Shown one piece after another: positions 1 through 5,698 of a stretch of 8,159 nucleotides of DNA (its first letter is position 1; every line of letters begins with the position of its first letter). The DNA comes from Spirosomataceae bacterium. GTDB lineage: Bacteria; Bacteroidota; Bacteroidia; Cytophagales; Spirosomataceae. Below the pieces are notes generated by a model, which was not told the origin of the DNA, did not search any database, and saw only the letters and a list, made by a program, of their open reading frames with translations. The position numbers and the translations under genes are program-made. The stretch is taken from positions 1 to 8,159 of the forward strand of contig JALOLW010000168.1 in NCBI GenBank assembly GCA_025455795.1, given 5' to 3'.

Positions 1-153
1 GCGGTTCCATGCCTGTCCGTTGGCACTTTGGTAGGGGTTTTCGTTGGCATCCAAAAACACCCCTTCTTTGCCCGTGTATTCGTCGCGGGCAGAGGAGTAC
101 GGTACCAAATCTAAAATGTGTGGACGGAGGATTGTGCTGAGGTCGAAAGTCAT
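1..153 (-). CDS. hisC: Histidinol-phosphate aminotransferase, N-terminal fragment (cut by window edge)
   Basis: This is the first 51 codons of a PLP-dependent aminotransferase that converts imidazole-acetol phosphate and glutamate to histidinol phosphate in cytoplasmic histidine synthesis. The translation starts MTFDLSTILRPHILDL and continues through PYSSARDEY to FLDANENP, which is the characteristic HisC N-terminus; DANENP is the family hallmark near the substrate pocket. The catalytic lysine and the rest of the fold lie outside the window. The ATG at 153-151 overlaps the TGA of the upstream HNH gene (152-150) as ATGA, so translation is probably coupled to it. No purine-rich ribosome binding site precedes it. 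Its place after hisG and hisD fits the usual hisGDC order, but 3.7 kb of defence-type genes separate it from hisD. Confidence 0.93.
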   Translation of the reverse strand, partial: MTFDLSTILRPHILDLVPYSSARDEYTGKEGVFLDANENPYQSANGQAWNR

Positions 154-830
154 TGGGGGAGATATTGGCTAAATTCGTTCATGAACGTTTGTTTACTTTT
201 TATAATCCAGATTTTGAAAGCTGTAAATGCTGATTCTGGGTGAAGTTTACGGCGAATCTGCTGGCTCAGTTCCAATTTATCGTCTTGATTCAGACCTTTA
301 CCGTAAAAATACTGCACTAATAAGGATTGAAAAGAAAGAATTTCCAATATCAATTTCTTGCGAATGTTGAGTGCTTCATTGTAGGCGTTGTTTGTAGAAT
401 CAGGGTAATTGTAAATATGATCAAGCAGAGATACCGTATTTTTGGTTAATTCATCATCGAATACAGCTATGATTTTGGCCTGAGAAAAAGGTAAGGGTTC
501 AATATAAAATTCAATTCGCTCTGTTATTTGGTGATTTGGATTTGTACAGTTGAGCAAATTTAGGCGCAATCCTTTGAGAGAGTTGCAATGACTGCATGCA
601 AGAAATAAATTATTCCAGTCAAATTTTAGGGCTAAATCTTGGTTTTGATGTGGAATAAAATGCTCAATATCTATGCTTGAAACATCTGATTCTTCACACA
701 AGTAGCATTTGTTATGAAAGTCTGTAATTAATCTATCTTTAACATCGCCACAGCGATAAGTTCCGTTTCGCTTATTTCTTTCCACTGACAAACACAACGG
801 AGCAGGTTCTGATCTGATAATGTTTATCAT
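150..830 (-). CDS. HNH endonuclease, PtuB-like component of a Septu-type defence pair
   Basis: This 226-residue protein carries an HNH nuclease domain at about residues 40-87. Visible elements are a CYLC knuckle (C42, C45), the IEHFIPH core (E56, H57, H61), DWNNL (D71-L75) and a second knuckle CSHCN (C79, C82, N83). The cysteine pairs should bind structural zinc, and H57 with N74 or N83 should form the metal-dependent active site. The helical C-terminal half, about 130-226, has no motif I recognise. Its ATG (830-828) shares one base with the TAA of the AAA ATPase gene, and an ATPase followed by an HNH protein of this size is the Septu (PtuA/PtuB) layout. In Septu the nuclease is held by the ATPase and released on phage infection. 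The domain is clear; the Septu assignment rests on domain pairing and gene order. The stop codon overlaps the hisC start. Confidence 0.85.
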   Translation of the reverse strand: MINIIRSEPAPLCLSVERNKRNGTYRCGDVKDRLITDFHNKCYLCEESDVSSIDIEHFIPHQNQDLALKFDWNNLFLACSHCNSLKGLRLNLLNCTNPNHQITERIEFYIEPLPFSQAKIIAVFDDELTKNTVSLLDHIYNYPDSTNNAYNEALNIRKKLILEILSFQSLLVQYFYGKGLNQDDKLELSQQIRRKLHPESAFTAFKIWIIKSKQTFMNEFSQYLPQ

Positions 831-2104
831 TATACCAATTTAGCCAATTTTATTTGTTGAATTTTAACTTGTAGTTCTGGCGAGAGAAAATCTGGAAGTT
901 CATCCAAATATTTATCTAAAAAATAGAGACGGTCTTTTTCTGTATCGTTCAAAATATCTTTCTCCATAAGTTGCTCATACTCCTCTATTTTTTTCTTGAT
1001 AGTTCCAGAATATTTTTCACTATCAAAATAACCCTCAATAATTCCATCAACAGAATAACCCGATAAATCCTCCACCCGTATCTGTTTTTCTAAATCATAA
1101 ATCACGGCATTGTCAATCGAACTCAGCACAAAGGGTGAGTGTGTGGTGACGATAAATTGGATTTTTGGAAAAAATGCTGTCAAAAACGGCAAAATCTTCT
1201 TCTGCAAATCTATGTGCAAGTGCGTTTCGATTTCATCAATGAGGACAATGCCTTGTAGGTCGTATGGATTTTGAGATGTAAATTTTTTATCCATTCGCAT
1301 CATTATCTCTGTTACAATAGATAAAAAAGCGGCAAACCCGTCTGACAGTTGGTTGAGATTGAAAGGGTTATGGTTTTTTGTAATGATGTTGTAATTGAAG
1401 TTTGGACGGTCAAATACCAACTCAAGCGTTTCGTCGTCAAACATCGCTTTTAAAACAGTCTCAAATTTTATGAACCATTTTTCTATTTTTTCAACCTCGT
1501 AGTTTTTACCCGTATCCTTGCTATCTAAAAAATCAAAACGAAGATTTACTAACTGTTTTACAAAATTTGTATTCGCATCTTCATTAATCGTATATGTATC
1601 TTTTAAGTCTATCTTTTGTGGACCTGTGGATTCAGTAGGATTGAAATTACGTTTTGAGGGGAAATATTTGATTATAAAGTCGGTACGACCGAGTATCTTA
1701 AAATAACGGTTAAAATCGGATACATAGCGTAGTTCTACAGGAACATTATTGGTTATAAAGGTTTCATATTCACGAATTTCATTTTTTATTCTTTCGAGGG
1801 CGATCATGCCTGATTTCCATGAACTTAAGTTTTTAGCGTACTTAAGTTCTTCTTCTATTTCTTGTTGTTTTTTTCTATATTCATGAAAAAAAATGATATT
1901 ATTTTCTAAAATTTCATTGTCTATATAATTATTCGTTGTCCAATTTAAAAACGTCACAATCCCTTCCAACACACTCGTTTTGCCGCTGCCATTCTTTCCT
2001 GTCAAAATGAGGTGCTTGCGCTCGGTATCAGACAGGGGTATTTCAAGATTCTCCAAATGACGAACCTTGTTGATGCGGACTTTGGTAACGAATATTTCTT
2101 CCAT
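830..2104 (-). CDS. ABC/SMC-type AAA ATPase, PtuA-like component of a Septu-type defence pair
   Basis: This 424-residue ATPase belongs to the AAA_15/AAA_21 class. It starts with the typical strand pattern IFVTKVRINKVRHLENLEI. Walker A is GKNGSGKT (residues 36-43), the ABC signature is LNQLSDGF (about 250-257), Walker B is IVLIDE (286-291) with D290 and E291, and the switch histidine is in TTHSP (H322). A charged, probably coiled-coil insertion lies around residues 70-120. The C-terminal tail (about 350-424) begins YSVDGIIEGYF, a region I associate with ATPases paired with HNH partners. It probably senses infection and controls the nuclease encoded immediately downstream with a one-base overlap (TAATG). 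The gene is visibly more AT-rich than the his genes. I saw no consensus promoter directly upstream, and the gap to the PIN gene is 12 bp, so it probably shares that module's transcript. Related ATPases occur in retron-linked systems, but no reverse transcriptase is present. Confidence 0.87.
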   Translation of the reverse strand: MEEIFVTKVRINKVRHLENLEIPLSDTERKHLILTGKNGSGKTSVLEGIVTFLNWTTNNYIDNEILENNIIFFHEYRKKQQEIEEELKYAKNLSSWKSGMIALERIKNEIREYETFITNNVPVELRYVSDFNRYFKILGRTDFIIKYFPSKRNFNPTESTGPQKIDLKDTYTINEDANTNFVKQLVNLRFDFLDSKDTGKNYEVEKIEKWFIKFETVLKAMFDDETLELVFDRPNFNYNIITKNHNPFNLNQLSDGFAAFLSIVTEIMMRMDKKFTSQNPYDLQGIVLIDEIETHLHIDLQKKILPFLTAFFPKIQFIVTTHSPFVLSSIDNAVIYDLEKQIRVEDLSGYSVDGIIEGYFDSEKYSGTIKKKIEEYEQLMEKDILNDTEKDRLYFLDKYLDELPDFLSPELQVKIQQIKLAKLV

Positions 2105-2116
2105 TATAGGGTGGGT

Positions 2117-2545
2117 TTAAATGAGCGTCAGCAATTCATCTGGCGTAACAATGGGAAGTTGGGGTACTTGATACTTTTTGTAGTCTTTGATATTGCCTGT
2201 TACAAAATAGCCGATAGATTCTTGAGCTAAGGCTGTTTGATATTGATAAGCATCTTCTAAATCAGTAAAAAGCGAATGAACACCTGTTTCAAGCGACGAG
2301 TGGGAAGTTTCGAGTGTTGTCAATAAATTCAGATAATCGCCCAAAATCTGCTTTGTTTCGGATAGACTTCTGTTTTTTTGAACGTAGTAAGTAATTGTGT
2401 AAAACGACGCAGCAGAAATATAGCCATTGATTTTGCCTAACTCACAAAATCGTAAAATTTGCCGCCCTGCCACAGCATACCTTTCTGGTCTTTCAAACAA
2501 AACATCTAAAACAACATTGGTATCTAAGAAAATTTCAATAGCCAT
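2117..2545 (-). CDS. PIN-domain ribonuclease toxin (VapC-like, PIN_3 type)
   Basis: This 142-residue protein is one complete PIN domain. Its N-terminus IEIFLDTNVVLDVL carries the first acidic residues D8 and D14. Central acids sit in FTDLEDAYQY (D95, E97, D98). The later TGNIKDYK (N118, D121) and the terminal IVTPDELL are typical of the PIN_3 branch. These acids would bind Mg2+ or Mn2+ for single-strand RNA cleavage; related VapC toxins cut tRNA or rRNA, but the target cannot be read from sequence. The gene overlaps the upstream small antitoxin-like gene by 11 bp, the standard type II arrangement. No active-site residue appears lost, so the toxin is probably functional. It ends 12 bp before the AAA ATPase gene, with no obvious terminator between them. 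Confidence 0.87.
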   Translation of the reverse strand: MAIEIFLDTNVVLDVLFERPERYAVAGRQILRFCELGKINGYISAASFYTITYYVQKNRSLSETKQILGDYLNLLTTLETSHSSLETGVHSLFTDLEDAYQYQTALAQESIGYFVTGNIKDYKKYQVPQLPIVTPDELLTLI

Positions 2546-2783
2546 ACTTGTCTTTGTGGCGGTCCGTTTTGAGTTCTTCGTCGGTCATTTTTGCGTATTT
2601 TGTACTTGATAAAATTCCGTAATATTTATCAGCAATGAGGATTTCTTCTTTGGACTTTTTATGCGGCAATGTTTGCATCAGTTGTTCAAACAATGCGGAA
2701 ACAGTTGTGTTATGAAGTGTCGCGTAATATTTAGCCATTTGTACAGCTTCTAAATCTACGCTTAGTGTGAGTTTAGTTTTCAT
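2535..2783 (-). CDS. DUF6364-like antitoxin partner of the PIN toxin
   Basis: This 82-residue protein begins MKTKLTLSVDLEAVQMAKYY, followed by TTVSALFEQLMQ. That is a short beta strand and two helices, resembling ribbon-helix-helix antitoxins and the DUF6364 family often paired with PIN toxins in Bacteroidota. The charged C-terminal tail (about 45-82) would be the toxin-binding part, and the N-terminal strand would dimerise and bind the promoter for autoregulation. The reading frame stays open to 2870, but only from a TTG inside the RES gene. The ATG at 2783 was chosen because it gives the family-like N-terminus and lies just downstream of a strong promoter match at 2801-2830. It overlaps the PIN gene by 11 bp. 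Function comes from context and fold pattern, not a diagnostic motif. Confidence 0.8.
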   Translation of the reverse strand: MKTKLTLSVDLEAVQMAKYYATLHNTTVSALFEQLMQTLPHKKSKEEILIADKYYGILSSTKYAKMTDEELKTDRHKDKYGY

Positions 2784-2800
2784 AAAAATTAGCTTACGTG

Positions 2801-2830
2801 CAAATTTATAAAATATACGTATAAGTTCAA
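2801..2830 (-). promoter_or_regulatory. Bacteroidota-type promoter for the antitoxin/PIN module
   Basis: Read on the minus strand, TTG at 2830-2828 is followed after 19 bp by TAAATTTG at 2808-2801. This matches the Bacteroidota primary sigma consensus TTG-N19-TAnnTTTG. Transcription would start a few bases downstream, giving a short leader of roughly 15 bases before the ATG at 2783. The TTG overlaps the RES stop codon, so the promoter lies in the 43-bp gap between modules. It may also feed the AAA/HNH pair and hisC, since I see no clear later promoter. Confidence 0.65.
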
Positions 2831-3285
2831 GTTTTCCTAAAAAAACGTTCATCAAACGACAACGGTTCAACGTTGATGATTTTGAGCGCTTGAAAATCAG
2901 CGTGTTTGGGATTCAGAATATAATTGTATTCGGCATTGACAATCACCGACGGTACGCGCAAAAGAGGTGTTTGACATTTTTCGAGCCATTCATCGCCGAT
3001 TTGTTGGGTTTCGCGGGTGACTTTGCGCCAGTTTTTGCTCAAATCATCCAACGATACGTTCTGCATAGCCAGTGTGTCAGGCACATAAAGCACCACCAGG
3101 ACGTAATCTTCGGGGGGGCGAGGTACTCGAAAGTGAACAACTGTCTCTAAAATCGCCAACGACCGACGTGAAGCCGTATAGAGTGCAGCATAGCCTACGC
3201 CGTTCCAGCGTCCCCCGTTTAGATACGCACCTTGACCAGACAAATCATGCTGATACAGTTCTTTGGTCACTCTGAATAATTCCAT
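2827..3285 (-). CDS. RES-domain toxin
   Basis: This 152-residue protein is a complete RES domain, named for conserved Arg, Glu and Ser. Visible elements are the N-terminal LFRVTKELYQHDLSGQGAY, GGRWN with R26, the ALYTA strand with Y36, the ILETVVH helix with E47, and RVPSVIV with S113 followed by NYILNPKH. Studied RES toxins act on NAD+: P. putida Res and M. tuberculosis MbcT degrade it, and Sphingobium ParT ADP-ribosylates phosphoribosyl pyrophosphate synthetase. Which activity applies here cannot be read from the sequence. The ATG at 3285 overlaps the stop of the Xre antitoxin by one base (TAATG), the normal antitoxin-first order. Length and key residues are intact, so an active toxin is expected. 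Confidence 0.92.
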   Translation of the reverse strand: MELFRVTKELYQHDLSGQGAYLNGGRWNGVGYAALYTASRRSLAILETVVHFRVPRPPEDYVLVVLYVPDTLAMQNVSLDDLSKNWRKVTRETQQIGDEWLEKCQTPLLRVPSVIVNAEYNYILNPKHADFQALKIINVEPLSFDERFFRKT

Positions 3286-3713
3286 TAGGCAAAAATTCCG
3301 TGTTCGATGCGTCCCAATTCTCGACGAATAATCTCAATCCCTGTATGAGATTTTAGAAAATCAATGGGTTTTACATAGCCTAAAGCCAAAATAGGGCCTT
3401 GTATCCAATCTCGAAAATAATCACGTCCGAGGGCATCTTCGCCATACACAAAGAGTTTGGCGAGGGCAATGAGGTGGTCAGAAACGACAGTATTGAGCAG
3501 GTCGGAGTCTTGGTAGCGTTGGAGGTTACGGGCTGTAACAGGCAGGAAATTAACGAGTTCGCTCACTTCGATGCCGAGCGAGTCGGCCAAATGCTTAATA
3601 GTAGCTTTGGGGATACCAGTTGCTGCTAAGTCAAAGAAATCGAAGTCTGAATCAACGGTACGACCAAGCACTTTGGCCCCTCCGAGGCGATTGGCAACAG
3701 ATAAAGCAGTCAT
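3285..3713 (-). CDS. Xre/MbcA/ParS-type antitoxin (DUF2384) partner of the RES toxin
   Basis: This 142-residue protein has two parts. Residues about 20-85, including FDLAATGIPKATIKHLADSL, GIEVSELVNFL and TARNLQRY, form the Xre-like helix-turn-helix that binds the module's own promoter. Residues about 90-140 are the DUF2384 toxin-binding domain: GEDALGRDYFRDW, then LGYVKPIDFLKSHTG and the closing RRELGRIEHGIFA, where the ELGRIEHG motif is diagnostic. Such antitoxins neutralise RES toxins by plugging the NAD-binding cleft with their C-terminus and autoregulate the operon. The start is a simple ATG. Upstream lie 135 bp of non-coding DNA holding a -7 promoter element and two palindromic repeats, before the end of hisD. 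Confidence 0.92.
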   Translation of the reverse strand: MTALSVANRLGGAKVLGRTVDSDFDFFDLAATGIPKATIKHLADSLGIEVSELVNFLPVTARNLQRYQDSDLLNTVVSDHLIALAKLFVYGEDALGRDYFRDWIQGPILALGYVKPIDFLKSHTGIEIIRRELGRIEHGIFA

Positions 3714-3732
3714 GGTTGTGAAATTTTTCCGT

Positions 3733-3740
3733 CAAATATA
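3733..3740 (-). promoter_or_regulatory. Candidate -7 promoter element for the Xre/RES module
   Basis: The minus strand reads TATATTTG, a full match to the Bacteroidota -7 element TAnnTTTG, 20 bases upstream of the Xre start. I found no TTG at the expected 17-23 bp upstream; the nearest are 11 bp away (too close) or about 31 bp away (too far). The promoter is therefore incomplete by consensus, as might be the case if the antitoxin or another factor controls it. Confidence 0.45.
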
Positions 3741-3785
3741 AGACAAATTTCCAAAAATTACTTTGAATTTACAAATGCAATGATG

Positions 3786-3832
3786 GTTCGCGTTTGCAAC
3801 GCGAACTAACGAACTGAGCGTTTGTAACGCTC
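3786..3832. repeat. Tandem REP-like hairpins between hisD and the Xre/RES module
   Basis: Two palindromes stand side by side. The first has perfect 9-bp arms GTTCGCGTT (3786-3794) and AACGCGAAC (3798-3806) around a TGC loop. The second has 7-bp arms GAGCGTT (3816-3822) and AACGCTC (3826-3832) around a TGT loop. They share the core GCGTTTGYAACGC, so they look like two copies of one short repeat family. This resembles REP elements spread by IS200/RAYT-type enzymes, which is inference. Neither is followed by a T-run on either strand, so they are not classical terminators, but they could stabilise or attenuate the hisD transcript end. Confidence 0.7.
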
Positions 3833-3848
3833 GTGAATGCACCACCAG

Positions 3849-5117
3849 CTACTTCAAACTACTCAAACGCAAACTCACGGCCCGCTTGTGAGCGTGGAGA
3901 CCTTCGGCTTCGGCCATGTTTTCTACGGTTTGGCCGATGTTTTTGATGCCCTCCTCGTTGATGTGCTGCACGGTGATTTTCTTGACAAAACTATCCAACG
4001 ACACCCCGCTGTACGCACGGGCGTGGCCGTTGGTAGGCAAGGTGTGATTGGTGCCAGAGGCATAGTCACCACAAGATTCGGGGGTGTAGTTGCCCAAAAA
4101 AATCGAGCCAGCATTGACAATGCGCTCACTCATGGCTTCGGCCTCTTTGACACTTAAAATAAGGTGTTCGGCGGCGTATTCGTTGAGGAGTTCGATGGCT
4201 TCGTCGGCAGTTTCTACCAAAATTGCCTTGCTATTTTCGATGGCTTTGCGGGCGATTTCCTTGCGCGGCAATGCCTCCAACTGCGTCATCAAGGCCAAAT
4301 TGATGGCTGTTAGCACTTTTTTGTCGGTCGAGACGAGTAGCACTTGGCTGTCTTCGCCGTGTTCGGCTTGGGAGAGTAAATCGGCAGCGACAAACGCAGG
4401 AACGGCCGTCTTGTCGGCATAAATCGCTACTTCTGAGGGTCCAGCGGGCATATCTATGGCCATACCTTCTTTGGCGAGGAGCATTTTGGCGGCGGTCACG
4501 TATTGATTGCCCGGGCCGAAGATTTTATAGACTTTGGGGATTGATGCTGTACCGTAGGCCATGGCCGCAATGGCTTGTGCGCCCCCGATTCTGAAAACTT
4601 TGGTAACTCCTACCAACTGCGCCGCGTACAAAATAGCGGGGTGGTCGGAGGGGGTACAAAGCACCACTTCGCGGCAACCCGCCAACTGTGCGGGTACGCC
4701 CAACATCAGTACGGTACTAAACAGCGGTGCCGAACCGCCGGGGATGTAAAGTCCCACTTTTTCGATGCCTACACTGCGCCGCCAACAAGTCACCCCCGTC
4801 ATGGTTTCTACTTTTTGGATGGGTTGGTGTTGGGTTTGGTGAAACGCTCGGATATTGTGATATGCCTGATGGATGGCGGTTTTCAGTTCGTCGGAAAGTT
4901 GGCTTTCAGCAGCTTCGAGAGCGGCCTGTGGCATGGCGATATCAGTCAGCTCGATTTTATCAAACTTCAATGCCAATGCTTTCAACGCCGCATCGCCTTC
5001 GGTGCGTACTTGGGTCAAGATGGGAGCGACGGCCTTTTCGATGGCTGCCATGCTTTGCGTGGGCCGTGCCAACAGCGATGGCCAATCTGATTTTTGGGGA
5101 AATGGAATAATTTGCAT
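3849..5117 (-). CDS. hisD: Histidinol dehydrogenase
   Basis: This 422-residue, full-length enzyme carries out the last two steps of histidine synthesis, oxidising L-histidinol through the aldehyde to L-histidine with two NAD+ in the cytoplasm. Family motifs appear in order: GLYIPGGSAPLFSTVLMLG (122-140), IGGAQAIAAMAYGT, FGPGNQYV, MPAGPSEVAIYAD, DLLSQAEHGEDSQ, AEHLILS and CGDYASGTNHTLPT. By comparison with E. coli HisD, the zinc ligands are Q250, H253, D351 and H410, and the catalytic pair is E317-H318; all are present. It follows hisG in the usual order, but an antitoxin/toxin pair sits between them. Its ATG is 17 bp after the toxin stop, so it is probably transcribed from the hisG promoter, the toxin-module promoter, or both. 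Confidence 0.97.
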   Translation of the reverse strand: MQIIPFPQKSDWPSLLARPTQSMAAIEKAVAPILTQVRTEGDAALKALALKFDKIELTDIAMPQAALEAAESQLSDELKTAIHQAYHNIRAFHQTQHQPIQKVETMTGVTCWRRSVGIEKVGLYIPGGSAPLFSTVLMLGVPAQLAGCREVVLCTPSDHPAILYAAQLVGVTKVFRIGGAQAIAAMAYGTASIPKVYKIFGPGNQYVTAAKMLLAKEGMAIDMPAGPSEVAIYADKTAVPAFVAADLLSQAEHGEDSQVLLVSTDKKVLTAINLALMTQLEALPRKEIARKAIENSKAILVETADEAIELLNEYAAEHLILSVKEAEAMSERIVNAGSIFLGNYTPESCGDYASGTNHTLPTNGHARAYSGVSLDSFVKKITVQHINEEGIKNIGQTVENMAEAEGLHAHKRAVSLRLSSLK

Positions 5118-5124
5118 TTGTAAG

Positions 5125-5142
5125 AAAAAAGTTGCTACAACT
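5125..5142 (-). terminator. Small hairpin with T-run at the end of the ParE-type toxin gene
   Basis: On the minus strand AGTTG and CAACT form a 5-bp stem around a TAG loop, followed directly by further T residues and then C. The loop is the toxin's own stop codon. It has the outline of an intrinsic terminator, but the stem is short and has only two G-C pairs. At best it would be a leaky terminator that trims expression of hisD, whose start lies 7 bp beyond it. Confidence 0.28.
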
Positions 5143-5431
5143 GAAGATTTTCTGGATTCATACGAGTATCTTGAATTGTAATGACCAAAATTCGTTCAGC
5201 CTCAATACGATAATACACTGCGGTGTGTTTGTTGACTACGCATCGCCGAATGTCTTTTTTAACAGAAGAAGCAGGGTAGAGAAATGGCATTTCGCTTATC
5301 AGAAAGAGTTGCTCAGATAATTTTGCCAAAAAATCTGTTTTGACTTTTGCAGACCATTTTACTTCAAGATAAGCCAAAATAACTTCTAAATTGTGTTCAG
5401 CACGATGAGTAAACTCTATTTCCAATGCCAT
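5135..5431 (-). CDS. RelE/ParE-family toxin
   Basis: This 98-residue protein has the compact RelE/ParE pattern. An N-terminal strand IEFTHRAEHNLEVILAYL leads into two helices. A middle segment, MPFLYPASS, is followed by the beta-sheet core RRCVVNKHTAVYYRIE, and the end is ILVITIQDTRMNPENL. The closing DTRMNPE resembles ParE-like toxins of Bacteroidota more than mRNA-cutting RelE, so gyrase is a plausible target, but sequence alone does not settle this. Its ATG follows the antitoxin TAA with no gap (TAAATG), and its TAG lies 17 bp before hisD. Gene size and motifs look intact. Confidence 0.88.
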   Translation of the reverse strand: MALEIEFTHRAEHNLEVILAYLEVKWSAKVKTDFLAKLSEQLFLISEMPFLYPASSVKKDIRRCVVNKHTAVYYRIEAERILVITIQDTRMNPENLQL

Positions 5432-5647
5432 TTATTGAAGTTTATTGATGATTTCTTTCCACGGCTTTGTATTTCCTTGCGCGGCATCTTTAATTCCTTG
5501 CTCAATGTCAAGTTGTTGTACATTACTAAGTTCTTGCCAAAAATCTTTATTGCCTTCTACCTCTTGATAGGCAAGATTCAAGTATTCCAAAATAGGTTTT
5601 AGCACCTTTTTTTGCTTCTTATCAACTGGAATAACAAAAGTACTCAT
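5432..5647 (-). CDS. Small antitoxin-like protein partner of the ParE-type toxin
   Basis: This 71-residue protein begins MSTFVIPVDKKQKKVLKPIL and ends DIEQGIKDAAQGNTKPWKEI with a few more residues. The second segment, D-I-E-Q-G plus G-N then K-x-x-x-E-I, is the pattern seen in small Bacteroidota antitoxins (DUF2683-like) encoded before ParE toxins; it should wrap the toxin. The N-terminal strand and helix may dimerise, but I see no clear DNA-binding motif. It is assigned as antitoxin mainly from size, position directly before the toxin, and the zero-base junction. It starts 31 bp after the hisG stop, behind a promoter match inside the hisG end. Confidence 0.8.
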   Translation of the reverse strand: MSTFVIPVDKKQKKVLKPILEYLNLAYQEVEGNKDFWQELSNVQQLDIEQGIKDAAQGNTKPWKEIINKLQ

Positions 5648-5669
5648 AGCGTTTTTTGTTTATATGAGC

Positions 5670-5698
5670 CAAAGTTACTCAATAAATCATTTTTTCAA
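5670..5698 (-). promoter_or_regulatory. Bacteroidota-type promoter for the antitoxin/ParE module
   Basis: On the minus strand TTG at 5698-5696 is separated by 18 bp from TAACTTTG at 5677-5670, a full match to TAnnTTTG. The -33 part lies within the last hisG codons and the -7 part just past the hisG stop. A start a few bases downstream gives a leader of about 20 bases to the antitoxin ATG at 5647. This gives the module, and by read-through hisD, transcription independent of the hisG promoter. Confidence 0.62.

Noticed and set aside
176..187. 12-bp perfect palindrome CGTTCATGAACG in the HNH gene
   Set aside because: It is inside coding sequence with no partner site nearby; a single palindrome of this size can arise by chance.
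2784..2870. Longer form of the PIN-module antitoxin starting inside the RES gene
   Set aside because: It uses a TTG start, adds residues unlike the family, and begins upstream of the promoter match at 2801-2830.
4575..5090. Plus-strand open frame of 171 codons
   Set aside because: It lies entirely opposite hisD, which has full family motifs; its translation shows no recognisable domain and no promoter was seen.
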